A stretch of DNA of 31,032 bases from Merdiplasma sp905207905 (GCA_902475025.1 CABRXX010000028.1:1-31032); one strand, 5' to 3'; positions 1 through 7,270 are shown, counted from the stretch's first letter. Numbers and translations are program-made. Notes: a model not told the origin generated them from the letters alone.

Positions 1-1
1 C

Positions 2-1078
2 AATTCCGGCGGCTTGGTGGGAATTCCGGCAGGGGTGATCCTGGGAGCAGTAGGCGGAGATCCGGATAAGAATATGGAGGTATTGAGTTCTGTCACAGAG
101 CAGCAGCGGCAGCGGGCCAAAGAGCTGCTGGAACAGGAGATCTGCCATGTGGAGCTTTTGGAATCTCCCGTTGTTCTGCATTTTATTATTGAAATGCAGG
201 CAGGAGAGGATTCGGTTCTGTTGGAGATCAAGTACGACCATATGAATGTGACCAGGATTGTAAAAAATGAAGAGGTTCTCTTTGAAAAAACAGCTGAATT
301 CCATGAGGAGGAGGCGGCGGACCGGCATCTTCTGAACCTGGAAGATATTAAAGAATTTTCGGACACGGTAGATTTGGAGGATATCAGACTCCTGGTGGAT
401 CAGCAGATTCAGTATAATATGGCGATTGCCAGAGAGGGAATGACAGGAAAATACGGTCTTGGAATCGGCCGAGTAATCAAGGAATCCTACTCGGATGATA
501 TGCTCACCAGAATGAGAAGCCTTACCGCAGCGGCCTCTGAGGCAAGAATGGGCGGTTGTGAGATGCCGGTGATCATCAATTCCGGCAGCGGCAACCAGGG
601 CATTGCCTGTTCGGTTCCCCTGATTGTGTATGCCAGAGAGATGGAGCTTCCGGAGTACAGCCTCTACCGGGCGCTGGTATTTTCCAATCTTCTGACCGTG
701 TATCAGAAAATGTACATCGGCAAACTCTCAGCTTTCTGCGGGGCAGTGTCAGCTTCCTGTGCCACTGGTGCGGCCATCACCTACATGGTGGGAGGAGATA
801 TCCAGAGGATTAAAAGAACCATTGAAAATACGCTGGCGAATATTCCGGGTATCATCTGCGATGGAGCTAAGATTTCCTGTGCAGCCAAGATTGCAGCCAG
901 CTTAGATGCGGCTTATCTGGCCCATCATCTGGCTATGAATAATCAGGGATATGCGCCTTATACCGGGATCCTTCAGGAGGAGACCTCTGAGACCATCAGC
1001 TGTGTCGGCCTGATCGGAAAAGAGGGGATGAAGGAGACAGACCGGGAAATTCTTAAGATTATGATTGAGAAAAAATAG
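2..1078 (+). CDS. L-cysteine desulfidase family protein (CyuA / UPF0597), 5' end outside window
   Basis: The reading frame is open from the first bases (N-S-G-G before the first possible TTG at 14), so the gene starts upstream and about 70 N-terminal residues are probably missing. The family (CyuA/YhaM, UPF0597) breaks L-cysteine down to pyruvate, ammonia and sulfide with a [4Fe-4S] cluster in the cytoplasm. Visible support is the GSGNQGI motif, then the Cys-rich stretch CGAVSASCATGA and later CDGAKISCAA, which carry the likely cluster ligands. The family is also related to the serine dehydratase alpha chain, so serine is a possible alternative substrate. It ends just before a small orphan ORF and a terminator. 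Confidence in the family is high; the exact substrate is inferred. Confidence 0.85.
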   Translation, partial: NSGGLVGIPAGVILGAVGGDPDKNMEVLSSVTEQQRQRAKELLEQEICHVELLESPVVLHFIIEMQAGEDSVLLEIKYDHMNVTRIVKNEEVLFEKTAEFHEEEAADRHLLNLEDIKEFSDTVDLEDIRLLVDQQIQYNMAIAREGMTGKYGLGIGRVIKESYSDDMLTRMRSLTAAASEARMGGCEMPVIINSGSGNQGIACSVPLIVYAREMELPEYSLYRALVFSNLLTVYQKMYIGKLSAFCGAVSASCATGAAITYMVGGDIQRIKRTIENTLANIPGIICDGAKISCAAKIAASLDAAYLAHHLAMNNQGYAPYTGILQEETSETISCVGLIGKEGMKETDREILKIMIEKK

Positions 1079-1109
1079 GGGCTTTTATCAAGGATTGTTT
1101 TCTTCAGAA

Positions 1110-1280
1110 ATGCTTGCAAACGATGTTTTACCACGTTTGCAAAATATTGAAAATTGTTATACTGATACATACAGAAGATATCAGTATAACAATAAAAATA
1201 TAGAGCTGGTTCTCCAAGATATAAAATTTATGAAAAAGGTTGTGATGGAACATTCTGAGCAGTTTAAAAAGTCAGCATAA
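1110..1280 (+). CDS. small hypothetical ORF, possibly a gene remnant
   Basis: This short frame encodes about 56 residues from the ATG at 1110. The tail has a coiled-coil-like, charged C-terminus ending in KKVVMEHSEQFKKSA. No good ribosome binding site precedes the ATG, and the same frame stays open back to 1065, inside the end of the desulfidase gene. It resembles the C-terminal part of small helical proteins I associate with Clostridia, so it may be a truncated remnant rather than an active gene. It is followed directly by a strong terminator at 1304-1345. I cannot assign a function. Confidence 0.35.
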   Translation: MLANDVLPRLQNIENCYTDTYRRYQYNNKNIELVLQDIKFMKKVVMEHSEQFKKSA

Positions 1281-1303
1281 CCTTTCGGTTGTAATCACTA
1301 ACC

Positions 1304-1345
1304 AGGTGTAAAGTCTTGTTCAATCAAAGGCTTTGCACCTTTTTT
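1304..1345 (+). terminator. intrinsic terminator
   Basis: AGGTGTAAAG (1304-1313) pairs with CTTTGCACCT (1331-1340) with one G-U pair, and a run of six T follows (1340-1345). It ends plus-strand transcription from the desulfidase and the small ORF. It touches the stop codon of the convergent lexA gene; the minus strand has no clear T-run here. Confidence 0.8.
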
Positions 1346-1964
1346 ATGCCATAAAACGGAATACACCGAATACCTTTCCCAAGATCTGCAGATTACCGTG
1401 GACAATAATGGGATCCATGGAATCATTTTCCGGCTGCAGACGGATCTGTCCATCTTCTTTATAAAAAGTCTTTACTGTGGCAGAGTCTTCTATAAGAGCC
1501 ACCACAATATCTCCGTTTTGGGCAGTGGACTGCTGCTTTACCAGAACATGATCTCCGTTTAAAATCCCTGCATTGACCATACTGTCGCCTTTTACCTTCA
1601 GAAGGAAACTCTGTTCATTGGGCATAAATTCTGCCGGAATGGGAAAATAGCTTTCTATATTTTCAGTGGCCAGGATGGGCTGCCCGGCAGCTACCGTGCC
1701 TATCATGGGAACATTCACCATCTCACGCCGGGTAAGATTAAAATTTTCATCCAGAATCTCAATGGCTCTTGGCTTGGTAGGATCCCGCCGGATATAGCCG
1801 TTCTTTTCCAGACTTTCTAAGTGAGCGTGAACGGAGGAGGTGGACTTTAAACTCACTGCCTCGCAGATCTCTCGAACAGAAGGGGGGAATCCCCGGTTAA
1901 GAATTTCATTTTTCATATAATTCAGGATTTCCTCCTGTTTCTTCGTAATCTTGCCATAGGACAT
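1344..1964 (-). CDS. lexA: LexA repressor, SOS regulator
   Basis: A 206-residue LexA, the usual length. Residues 1-65 form the winged-helix DNA-binding domain; the rest is the S24-type self-cleaving domain. The cleavage bond is Ala93-Gly94 in VAAGQP, the catalytic serine is Ser128 in GDSMVNAG and the general-base lysine is Lys165 in ATVKTF. I chose the ATG at 1964 because GGGAGGA sits 8 bases upstream (1973-1979); the frame could extend 11 codons to 1997 but has no ribosome site there. RecA filaments trigger LexA self-cleavage and so derepress SOS genes. LexA boxes in the divergent promoter region indicate that it represses itself and the LysM gene opposite. Confidence 0.96.
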   Translation of the reverse strand: MSYGKITKKQEEILNYMKNEILNRGFPPSVREICEAVSLKSTSSVHAHLESLEKNGYIRRDPTKPRAIEILDENFNLTRREMVNVPMIGTVAAGQPILATENIESYFPIPAEFMPNEQSFLLKVKGDSMVNAGILNGDHVLVKQQSTAQNGDIVVALIEDSATVKTFYKEDGQIRLQPENDSMDPIIVHGNLQILGKVFGVFRFMA

Positions 1965-1996
1965 ATCCGCATCCTCCCGAAATTTATATTTATTCA

Positions 1997-2025
1997 ATTA
2001 TAACACAGCGAAAAATAAAAAGCAA
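1997..2025 (-). promoter_or_regulatory. lexA promoter (minus strand)
   Basis: Read on the minus strand, TATAAT is at 1997-2002 and TTGCTT at 2020-2025 with a 17-base spacer. The -35 hexamer is only a partial match. A degenerate LexA-like box (2022-2035) overlaps the -35 and a better box lies just upstream (2036-2049), as expected for autorepression. Confidence 0.6.
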
Positions 2026-2035
2026 ACAGATATTC

Positions 2036-2049
2036 TAAACATCTGTTCG
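2036..2049 (-). promoter_or_regulatory. LexA box 1
   Basis: On the minus strand it reads CGAACAGATGTTTA, 13 of 14 positions of the Gram-positive SOS consensus CGAACRNRYGTTYC. It lies just upstream of the lexA -35. Confidence 0.8.
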
Positions 2050-2065
2050 TGTATTGATAAAACAC

Positions 2066-2079
2066 AAAACATTTGTTCG
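2066..2079 (-). promoter_or_regulatory. LexA box 2
   Basis: On the minus strand it reads CGAACAAATGTTTT, 13 of 14 positions of the consensus. It lies between the two divergent promoters, about 10 bases upstream of the LysM-gene -35. Confidence 0.8.
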
Positions 2080-2087
2080 AAAAAAGA

Positions 2088-2116
2088 TTGACAAACAAAT
2101 GTTCTGGTACTATAAT
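2088..2116 (+). promoter_or_regulatory. promoter of the LysM gene
   Basis: TTGACA (2088-2093), a 17-base spacer and TATAAT (2111-2116) form a perfect housekeeping promoter. LexA box 3 begins inside its -35 hexamer and fills most of the spacer, so bound LexA should block polymerase. The predicted transcript begins near 2123, giving a leader of roughly 160 nt. Confidence 0.85.
2092..2105 (+). promoter_or_regulatory. LexA box 3
   Basis: CAAACAAATGTTCT, 12 of 14 consensus positions, placed inside the -35/-10 spacer of the LysM-gene promoter. Confidence 0.65.
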
Positions 2117-2131
2117 AAAAATACAGTGATA

Positions 2132-2145
2132 CGAACAAATGTTCC
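2132..2145 (+). promoter_or_regulatory. LexA box 4, perfect consensus
   Basis: CGAACAAATGTTCC matches the SOS consensus at all 14 positions. It lies about 10 bases downstream of the predicted transcription start of the LysM gene, a roadblock position. Confidence 0.88.
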
Positions 2146-2281
2146 TTTTAAAAGATTCGGTAAAAAACCGCGGCATTGGAGGGGGAAAAGGATCTCTTCT
2201 TTTACACCGAGGGATTTTGAAAAAGACCGTGCAGAAAATCAGACAGAAGGTGTGGGCTGCGGCCCGGAGGGAGCGAGCAGG

Positions 2282-2701
2282 ATGGATAAACAGATGAGAG
2301 CCAGAAGTGTTAGAAGCAGAGAGCAGGAATATCTATATGGAAGAGAAGCCAGACTGCGGCAGATCAGAGAGAGCAGGAGAAGAAAAGCCAGGAGAGCCAG
2401 GATTTTAAGGATGGCAGGGGTTTTAGTCATCGGGCTGCTGCTGGGGATCATTCTTTCTGGTTTTAACCGAGCGCCTAAGGCGAAGGTTCCAGTATACAAA
2501 TATTATACTTCTGTCACTGTTGGAAGGGATGACACGCTGTGGGGGATTGCCCGAGAGCATATTACCAAAGAGTACTCCTCCATGAAAAAATACATGAAGG
2601 AGATCTGTGAATTGAATAATATGAGGACGGATTCTGTTTATTATGGCCAGAAACTGATGCTTCCCTATTATTCCTATGAACAGAAGAACGGAATGTTTTG
2701 A
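2282..2701 (+). CDS. LysM-domain membrane protein, YneA-like SOS division inhibitor candidate
   Basis: The product has 139 residues: a very basic N-terminal cytoplasmic tail (about 1-41, many Arg), one membrane helix (about 42-60) and an extracytoplasmic LysM domain (about 74-127, with DTLWGIA and YYGQKLMLP). LysM domains bind peptidoglycan. I chose the ATG at 2282 because GGAGGGAGC lies just upstream; the frame is open to 2054 but that start would precede the promoter. In Bacillus, yneA (one TM helix plus LysM) is divergent from lexA and delays septation during SOS. The same arrangement and the LexA boxes here argue for the same role, though the basic tail is long. Domain assignment is firm; the division-inhibitor role is inferred. 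Confidence 0.85.
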   Translation: MDKQMRARSVRSREQEYLYGREARLRQIRESRRRKARRARILRMAGVLVIGLLLGIILSGFNRAPKAKVPVYKYYTSVTVGRDDTLWGIAREHITKEYSSMKKYMKEICELNNMRTDSVYYGQKLMLPYYSYEQKNGMF

Positions 2702-2838
2702 TCGCAATATGTTTCAGTACAAACAAAAGTCAGAAGATTTTAGTATGGAATAGAGCTGAAATTGAAAGAATTTGGATAAATTCAGATAAAAATGGGAATG
2801 TTTCCAACAGAAGTGCGATAAAAATTCTGAGATTTTTT

Positions 2839-2863
2839 AAAAATTCTGTAAAAATGAATTTTT
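2839..2863 (+). terminator. possible weak AT-rich terminator
   Basis: AAAAATTC (2839-2846) and GAATTTTT (2856-2863) are inverted arms. The stem is entirely A/T apart from one pair, so it would be weak. It is the only terminator-like structure after the LysM gene. Confidence 0.3.
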
Positions 2864-2885
2864 GCTTAATTTTTGCGAAAAACAC

Positions 2886-2913
2886 TTGCTTTTTCTAAGA
2901 GAAGGGTCATAAT
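2886..2913 (+). promoter_or_regulatory. possible promoter of the HD-domain gene
   Basis: TTGCTT (2886-2891), a 16-base spacer and CATAAT (2908-2913), about 37 bases upstream of the start codon. A moderate match. Confidence 0.45.
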
Positions 2914-2950
2914 GAAAGTAAAATATAATATAGAAAGTGAGTGATTGCCG

Positions 2951-3445
2951 ATGGATCTTCAGATATCGGATGAAGTCTCAAAGGAGTATTTGGCAGAGGT
3001 GTTGCCGATTCTAAATAACGAAGAATTTCTTTCTCTCGGCAGATTTTGTCACCATCAATGGACAAATCGTTTAATGCACAGCATAAACGTTTCGTATGTC
3101 TCTTGGCTCATTGCCAAAAAGGTTGGATGTGATGAAAGGGTTTCTGCAAGAGCGGGATTGCTCCATGATTTTTGCCTTTATGATTTTAAAGAGAAAACAC
3201 CGACTGGCGAAGCCCAAGCATTTTATCATCCCAAAGCCGCTGCTCAAAATAGTGAGCGTGTATTTGCCATTGGCGAACGGGAACAAAATGCGATCCTTTC
3301 CCACATGTTTCCCCTTGGACCGATTCCGAAAAATAAAGAAGGATGGATTATTACTTTAGCAGACAAAATATGTGCTTCCATGGAACTTTGCCATGTAGCA
3401 ATCGCTTTAGCGAAAAATAACAGAATGGTGGTTTCTTCCGTTTGA
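2951..3445 (+). CDS. HD-domain protein, putative metal-dependent phosphohydrolase
   Basis: The product has 164 residues and one compact HD domain. Candidate metal ligands are His43 (RLMHS), the His72-Asp73 doublet (GLLHDF), His118 (ILSHMF) and Asp138 (TLADK), in the usual HD order. The superfamily hydrolyses phosphate esters, often of nucleotides or second messengers; nothing here fixes the substrate. I prefer the ATG at 2951 to the TTG at 2945, with the GTGAG-containing stretch upstream as a modest ribosome site. It is convergent with the lipid operon and shares a bidirectional terminator with it. Its AT-richer composition matches that operon rather than lexA, by eye. Confidence 0.75.
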   Translation: MDLQISDEVSKEYLAEVLPILNNEEFLSLGRFCHHQWTNRLMHSINVSYVSWLIAKKVGCDERVSARAGLLHDFCLYDFKEKTPTGEAQAFYHPKAAAQNSERVFAIGEREQNAILSHMFPLGPIPKNKEGWIITLADKICASMELCHVAIALAKNNRMVVSSV

Positions 3446-3466
3446 TTACTGCCACATAATTCAAAA

Positions 3467-3509
3467 AGGTGCTGCAGTCTTAAAATAAGATTGCAGCATC
3501 TTTTGTTTT
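3467..3509. terminator. bidirectional intrinsic terminator
   Basis: Arms 3467-3482 and 3486-3501 form a 16-bp stem with two G-U pairs and a 3-base loop. TTTTGTTTT follows on the plus strand, and the minus strand has TTTTT after its side. It separates the convergent HD-domain gene and the glycosyltransferase operon. Confidence 0.85.
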
Positions 3510-3574
3510 ATTGGGAAGAATCCCACCATCATTCACATAGATTTGTTTTTGTAAAGAAGAATCGGTTTGACGAA

Positions 3575-4693
3575 TTACTTTCTGGAATTGCACTGAAGAC
3601 AGATGAATTTGTATAATTGTTCGACAGCATCTCCATGAATTTGTTTTGCTTGGTGGTCTTTCATCTTTTTTTGAGCTTCCAGGTCATTCATAAGACGAAT
3701 TCCTTTGTGAACTTGCCCTTTTAAAGTAAGCGCAGACCAACTCATGCCAGCACGCATAAAAAAACGGCGATTGATCGTTTCGCAGCCAGGAATTGGAGCT
3801 GTATGAATGATAGGAACGCCGATGACAGCAGCTTCTGTGGAGGTTAAGCCCCCAGGCTTTGTAAATACCACATCACAGGCACTCAAATAAAGCGGCATCT
3901 GTTCGGTGAAACCGAACACCATTACGCGAGATTCGTCTTTGAATTTTTTCTTTAATTTTCGTTCTGCTTTTCGATTATTTCCACAAACGGCAAGAATTTG
4001 TTCGGTATCTGTACTGAGAACTAATTTTTGAATAAGTTCTGTAAAATCTCCGGCACCCATGCTGCCTCCGGCTACAAGAAAATATTTTTGGTTTAATTCT
4101 AAGCCTAATTTTTCCCGAGCTTCTTCTTTGCTGATTTTTAGACGGCAATTTTTGGATACAGGAATTCCGAATGTTTGAATTTTTTCATTTGGGATCCCTT
4201 TTTTTATGCAGGATTTTCGTAAAGCTTCATGGGGAAGAACATAGTGATCGCATTCCGTTTCCTCCCAAAATGGAATGCAAGTGTAATCGGTCATTACAGC
4301 AATTGTTACAGGAAGATCCATTCCCTTTCGTTTCATGTAAGTAATTGTTTCGGCAGGATAGAGATGCGGCATGATTAAAACGTCTGCGGGATGTTCCTTC
4401 AGGTAACTGTTGAGATATTTTGCCATACGTCCGTTTATATAATAAACAGGTGACTTTCGAGTAATCCGACTGATTAACATGCCTAATTTATAGAAAAGTC
4501 CAAATAAAAGAGGAGTTTTTTTCACAATTTGTACATAACCGTTTCCAACTAATTTGGATACTCCCTTACCTGCGAGACAAAGGTAATCGAACACATAAGC
4601 TTCGTCGCCATGACTGTGAAGTTCTTCTGCAATTGCTTTTGCTGCGGAATTGTGGCCGCCTCCCGTATTGCAAGATAATATTAATGCTTTCAT
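3575..4693 (-). CDS. MGDG-synthase-like glycosyltransferase (GT28, UgtP type)
   Basis: The product has 372 residues with the layout of processive diacylglycerol glycosyltransferases. The N-terminal glycine-rich motif SCNTGGGHNSAA (about 8-19) and a C-terminal nucleotide-sugar site (about FTKPGGLTSTEA, then PIIHTAPIPGCE) mark the two Rossmann halves. Such enzymes transfer a hexose from a UDP-sugar to diacylglycerol at the inner membrane face, making glycolipids or lipoteichoic-acid anchors. I chose the ATG at 4693 (MKALIL) because GGAGGC lies 5 bases upstream; the ATG at 4705 overlaps that site. It overlaps the acyltransferase stop in an ATGA arrangement, so the two are probably translationally coupled. 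Acceptor and sugar cannot be read from sequence. Confidence 0.85.
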   Translation of the reverse strand: MKALILSCNTGGGHNSAAKAIAEELHSHGDEAYVFDYLCLAGKGVSKLVGNGYVQIVKKTPLLFGLFYKLGMLISRITRKSPVYYINGRMAKYLNSYLKEHPADVLIMPHLYPAETITYMKRKGMDLPVTIAVMTDYTCIPFWEETECDHYVLPHEALRKSCIKKGIPNEKIQTFGIPVSKNCRLKISKEEAREKLGLELNQKYFLVAGGSMGAGDFTELIQKLVLSTDTEQILAVCGNNRKAERKLKKKFKDESRVMVFGFTEQMPLYLSACDVVFTKPGGLTSTEAAVIGVPIIHTAPIPGCETINRRFFMRAGMSWSALTLKGQVHKGIRLMNDLEAQKKMKDHQAKQIHGDAVEQLYKFICLQCNSRK

Positions 4694-5319
4694 CGAAGCC
4701 TCCATTCTTTACGTTTTTCATAAATTTTTTCTTGCGGTTGTTTTCGCGCAGTTGCACTTAAATAATGTTTGTGAATGACGATTCCGGCAATTAGAAGACA
4801 TCCACACAGGATTATTTTACATTTTACGACAAAGAGAGCACTGATTCCGAATGCAAAAAAAGCGTATATACTTTTTCGTGTGTTGGATTTGGCAGGCAGT
4901 GTCACAAGAAAGAGTAAATACCAGATAACGAGTAAAAACAGCGGCTGCCAAATGGGAAGCAGTCCAAGAAAAACACCAAAAGAAACGGCAATTCCTTTGC
5001 CGCCATTCCCTCTATTAAAAATAGAGTGGGCATGTCCAAATACAGGTGATGCAATTACAAATGCAAATAACCAGGAGTCTGTTCCAATGTGAGATGCACA
5101 TAACAGAATTGGAAGCATTCCCTTTAAGAGATCCAGGAATAAAACGAGAAGCCCACAACGTGTTCCCCCATATGCAAAGGCGTTAAAAGTTCCTGGGTTT
5201 CCGTCATCAGAGGCCTCAATTACATCCACATTTTTGAAAAGAAAGGGTATGATTTTGCCAAAGAGGATGCTTCCAGAACAAAAACCAACGACAATATAAA
5301 ACAAATATCCATATTCCAT
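4690..5319 (-). CDS. PlsY-like glycerol-3-phosphate acyltransferase (divergent subfamily)
   Basis: The product has 209 residues and about five to six membrane helices. It has counterparts of PlsY motifs: SDDGNPGTFNAF in place of GSGNxGATN, and GHAHSIFNRGNGGKGIAVSFG for the GH/GGKG block. A late VIHKHYLSAT segment stands where PlsY has HRxNI. PlsY moves an acyl group from acyl-phosphate to glycerol-3-phosphate. The altered first motif suggests a paralogue with another acceptor or a specialised role. I chose the ATG at 5319, with GCAGG 7 bases upstream, over the TTG at 5337. It shares an operon with the glycosyltransferase, so the pair probably makes a glycolipid. Confidence 0.8.
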   Translation of the reverse strand: MEYGYLFYIVVGFCSGSILFGKIIPFLFKNVDVIEASDDGNPGTFNAFAYGGTRCGLLVLFLDLLKGMLPILLCASHIGTDSWLFAFVIASPVFGHAHSIFNRGNGGKGIAVSFGVFLGLLPIWQPLFLLVIWYLLFLVTLPAKSNTRKSIYAFFAFGISALFVVKCKIILCGCLLIAGIVIHKHYLSATARKQPQEKIYEKRKEWRLR

Positions 5320-5367
5320 AAAATAACCTGCTTTCAAATTATATTTTAATGGTTTGGGGTGAATAAT

Positions 5368-5396
5368 AGTTTAACATATTGAAAAAATGTCTGCAA
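5368..5396 (-). promoter_or_regulatory. promoter of the PlsY-like/glycosyltransferase operon
   Basis: On the minus strand, TTGCAG (5391-5396), a 17-base spacer and TAAACT (5368-5373) lie about 50 bases upstream of the acyltransferase start. Confidence 0.55.
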
Positions 5397-5436
5397 CTGA
5401 ATTGCATATCTAGTTTGTATAAAGGTTTTCCTGTCA

Positions 5437-5465
5437 TTGACTCTCTTTGCAGAAAAGTGTATGAT
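5437..5465 (+). promoter_or_regulatory. promoter of the homocysteine methyltransferase operon
   Basis: TTGACT (5437-5442), a 17-base spacer and TATGAT (5460-5465), about 55 bases before the start codon at 5520. No riboswitch-sized leader lies between them. Confidence 0.7.
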
Positions 5466-5519
5466 AGCATCAGTGTACACGGATGCTAAGCACAAAAAAT
5501 AAATGGTGAGGGTAAGCAG

Positions 5520-6419
5520 ATGACAAGAGAGGAATTTCAGAGATTAACCCAGGGTAAGATCTTTTATATGGATGGAGCTACAGGCTCCAATCTATACCTT
5601 TCCGGGATGCCGAGAGGGATTTGCCCAGAACAGTGGATTTTAGAGAATCCCCAAGTGCTGGAACGGCTTCAGAAAGCGTATGTGGATGCGGGGTCTCAGA
5701 TGGTGTATGCTTCCACTTTTGGATCTAACCGGGCCAGCCTGAGTCTGCATGGGCTGGAAGGAAAAGTGGAGGATATGAATAAGCGGCTGGTGGAGCTGTC
5801 TTTAAAAGCGGTGGGAGACCGAGCACTGGTTGCGGGAGATGTATCTCCCACAGGGAAGATTTTAGTATCTCAGGGTGGAGATACCCAGGTGGACGAGCTT
5901 TTTGAGATTTATCGGGAACAAATTTCTTATCTTGTGGAAGCGGGAGTGGATCTGATTGGCGCGGAGACCATGATGTCTGTGGAGGAGTGCATGGTGGCGT
6001 TGGATGCAGCTCTCTCTGTCTGTGATCTTCCGGTGATTTGTACCTTGAGTTTTGAAGCGGACGGTACAGCTCTGTATGGAGGCAATGCGTTGGAGGCAGT
6101 GGAGACACTGCAGGCCATGGGGGCCTCAGCGGTGGGGTTGAATTGTTCTGTGGGTCCTGATCAGTTGGTGAGTGTGGTTCAGAACATGAGCCGGATTGCC
6201 CAAGTACCTGTGATTGCCAAGCCAAATGCAGGGCTGCCTTTGATTGATGAGAAGGGAAATGCCTCTTACAGTATGGGACCGGCAGAGTTTGCACGGAATA
6301 TGAGGAAGCTGACAGAGGCAGGAGCCTCTATCGTAGGAGGGTGCTGCGGCACCACACCGGAATACATCCGTAAAATGAAACATGAACTGGAAGGAGACGT
6401 CTGGCTGTACAGAGGGTAA
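5520..6419 (+). CDS. homocysteine S-methyltransferase domain protein
   Basis: The 299-residue product consists only of the homocysteine-binding barrel of the MetH/BHMT family. The zinc ligands are Cys209 in GLNCS and the Cys275-Cys276 pair in GGCCGTTP; the N-terminal DGATGSNL motif is typical. It would transfer a methyl group to homocysteine to make methionine. No folate, B12-binding or activation domain is attached, so it may be the catalytic part of a split MetH or use another methyl donor such as S-methylmethionine. GAGGGTAAG precedes the ATG. It is 6 bases from the next gene and probably shares its transcript. LuxS, encoded at 16937, yields its substrate. Confidence 0.9.
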   Translation: MTREEFQRLTQGKIFYMDGATGSNLYLSGMPRGICPEQWILENPQVLERLQKAYVDAGSQMVYASTFGSNRASLSLHGLEGKVEDMNKRLVELSLKAVGDRALVAGDVSPTGKILVSQGGDTQVDELFEIYREQISYLVEAGVDLIGAETMMSVEECMVALDAALSVCDLPVICTLSFEADGTALYGGNALEAVETLQAMGASAVGLNCSVGPDQLVSVVQNMSRIAQVPVIAKPNAGLPLIDEKGNASYSMGPAEFARNMRKLTEAGASIVGGCCGTTPEYIRKMKHELEGDVWLYRG

Positions 6420-6425
6420 GGTAAG

Positions 6426-7046
6426 ATGAGGATGAATAAAAAAGAGCTTTCGGAGAATGGGAAAAATAGCTGCAAAGCAGAGGGAACCATGCAGGAACCG
6501 TCAAAAAAGATTTTTACAATTCCAAATTTGCTTTCCATGGTGCGCATTTTACTGCTTCCGGTTTTTGTCTGGTTGTACAGCGTAAAAAAAGAGTATATGG
6601 CAGCCTTTGTGGTTCTTCTGCTTTCCGGTGTTACAGATCTGCTGGATGGATTTATAGCAAGGCGTTTCCATATGATTTCTGTGTTGGGAAAAATGCTGGA
6701 TCCCATTGCGGATAAGCTGACACAGGCAGCAGTGCTGTTAAGTTTGGGCAGCAGATTTCCCTTGCTTTTTGTGCTGGCGGCTTTGTTTGTATTGAAGGAA
6801 GCTGTGACCGGAGTGATGTTTCTCGTTGTGATGAGAAAAACGCAGGCGGTGCGGGGAGCAGACTGGCATGGAAAGATAACCACCTTTTTGTTGGACGCTA
6901 CGATGCTGATTCATATTTTGTGGTTTGCGATTCCCCTTTGGGTGAGTCATCTGTTAACCGGTCTGTGTGCAGCAGTGATGCTGATGTCTTTCCTGCTCTA
7001 TTTTCGGGAGAATTTAGCGGCAATAAGAAAAACAAGAATTTGTTGA
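6426..7046 (+). CDS. CDP-alcohol phosphatidyltransferase (PgsA/cardiolipin synthase type)
   Basis: The 206-residue membrane protein carries the complete CDP-alcohol phosphotransferase signature: Asp71, Asp74-Gly75, Ala78-Arg79, Gly88, Asp92 and Asp96 in the expected spacing. About five to six helices surround it. The family condenses CDP-diacylglycerol with an alcohol, usually glycerol-3-phosphate (PgsA) or phosphatidylglycerol (actinobacterial-type cardiolipin synthase). The N-terminus has about 28 extra hydrophilic residues before KKIFTIPNLLS, where many homologues begin. The start could therefore be later, for example the ATG at 6489, but that has no better ribosome site. It follows the methyltransferase after 6 bases. 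No terminator separates it from the B12 riboswitch promoter downstream. Confidence 0.85.
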   Translation: MRMNKKELSENGKNSCKAEGTMQEPSKKIFTIPNLLSMVRILLLPVFVWLYSVKKEYMAAFVVLLLSGVTDLLDGFIARRFHMISVLGKMLDPIADKLTQAAVLLSLGSRFPLLFVLAALFVLKEAVTGVMFLVVMRKTQAVRGADWHGKITTFLLDATMLIHILWFAIPLWVSHLLTGLCAAVMLMSFLLYFRENLAAIRKTRIC

Positions 7047-7057
7047 AAAAATTAAAA

Positions 7058-7086
7058 TTGACAATTCTATTGATTTTTGATAAACT
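7058..7086 (+). promoter_or_regulatory. promoter of the cobalamin-riboswitch RNA
   Basis: TTGACA (7058-7063), a 17-base spacer and TAAACT (7081-7086). It starts only 11 bases after the preceding gene and predicts a transcript beginning near 7093, so the riboswitch unit has its own promoter. Confidence 0.75.
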
Positions 7087-7134
7087 GTCCTCAGTGTGAA
7101 TATGCCGTATTAAGTGAAATGATTTTTTAAAATT

Positions 7135-7270
7135 GTTGAGAGGGAATCAGGTGAAATGCCTGAGCGATCCGGTCACTGTAGGCAGGGAGCAGGATTTAGA
7201 GAACCATTGCGTACCCGATTGAGCGAGAAGGGAGAATCCTGTGGAGAACTGCGAGCCAGGAAACCTGCTT
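7135..7270 (+). ncRNA. cobalamin riboswitch aptamer
   Basis: The conserved core of the cobalamin (B12) aptamer can be followed in order: AGGGAATCAGGTGAAATGCC (7141-7160) with the CAGG/CCTG P5 stem, then CGATCCGGTCACTGTA (7165-7180), a CCATTG element (7204-7209), GGGAGAATCCTGT and the B12 box AGCCAGGAAACCTGC (7254-7268). Such aptamers bind adenosyl- or other cobalamins and normally switch off transport or synthesis genes in cis. Here no cobalamin gene follows. The transcript continues for about 240 nt and then meets a terminator before spoIVA. Confidence 0.92.

Noticed and set aside
2054..2281. Longer start for the LysM protein
   Set aside because: The upstream start precedes the mapped-by-eye promoter and covers the LexA boxes; the ATG at 2282 has a good ribosome site.
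2698..2898. 66-codon frame after the LysM gene
   Set aside because: AT-rich, no ribosome site, no recognisable features; probably chance.
3071..3359. Overlapping frames inside the HD-domain gene on both strands
   Set aside because: They lack ribosome sites and are shadows of the HD-domain frame.
5725..6883. Long minus-strand frames opposite the methyltransferase and phosphatidyltransferase genes
   Set aside because: They are antisense shadows of well-supported genes with atypical composition.
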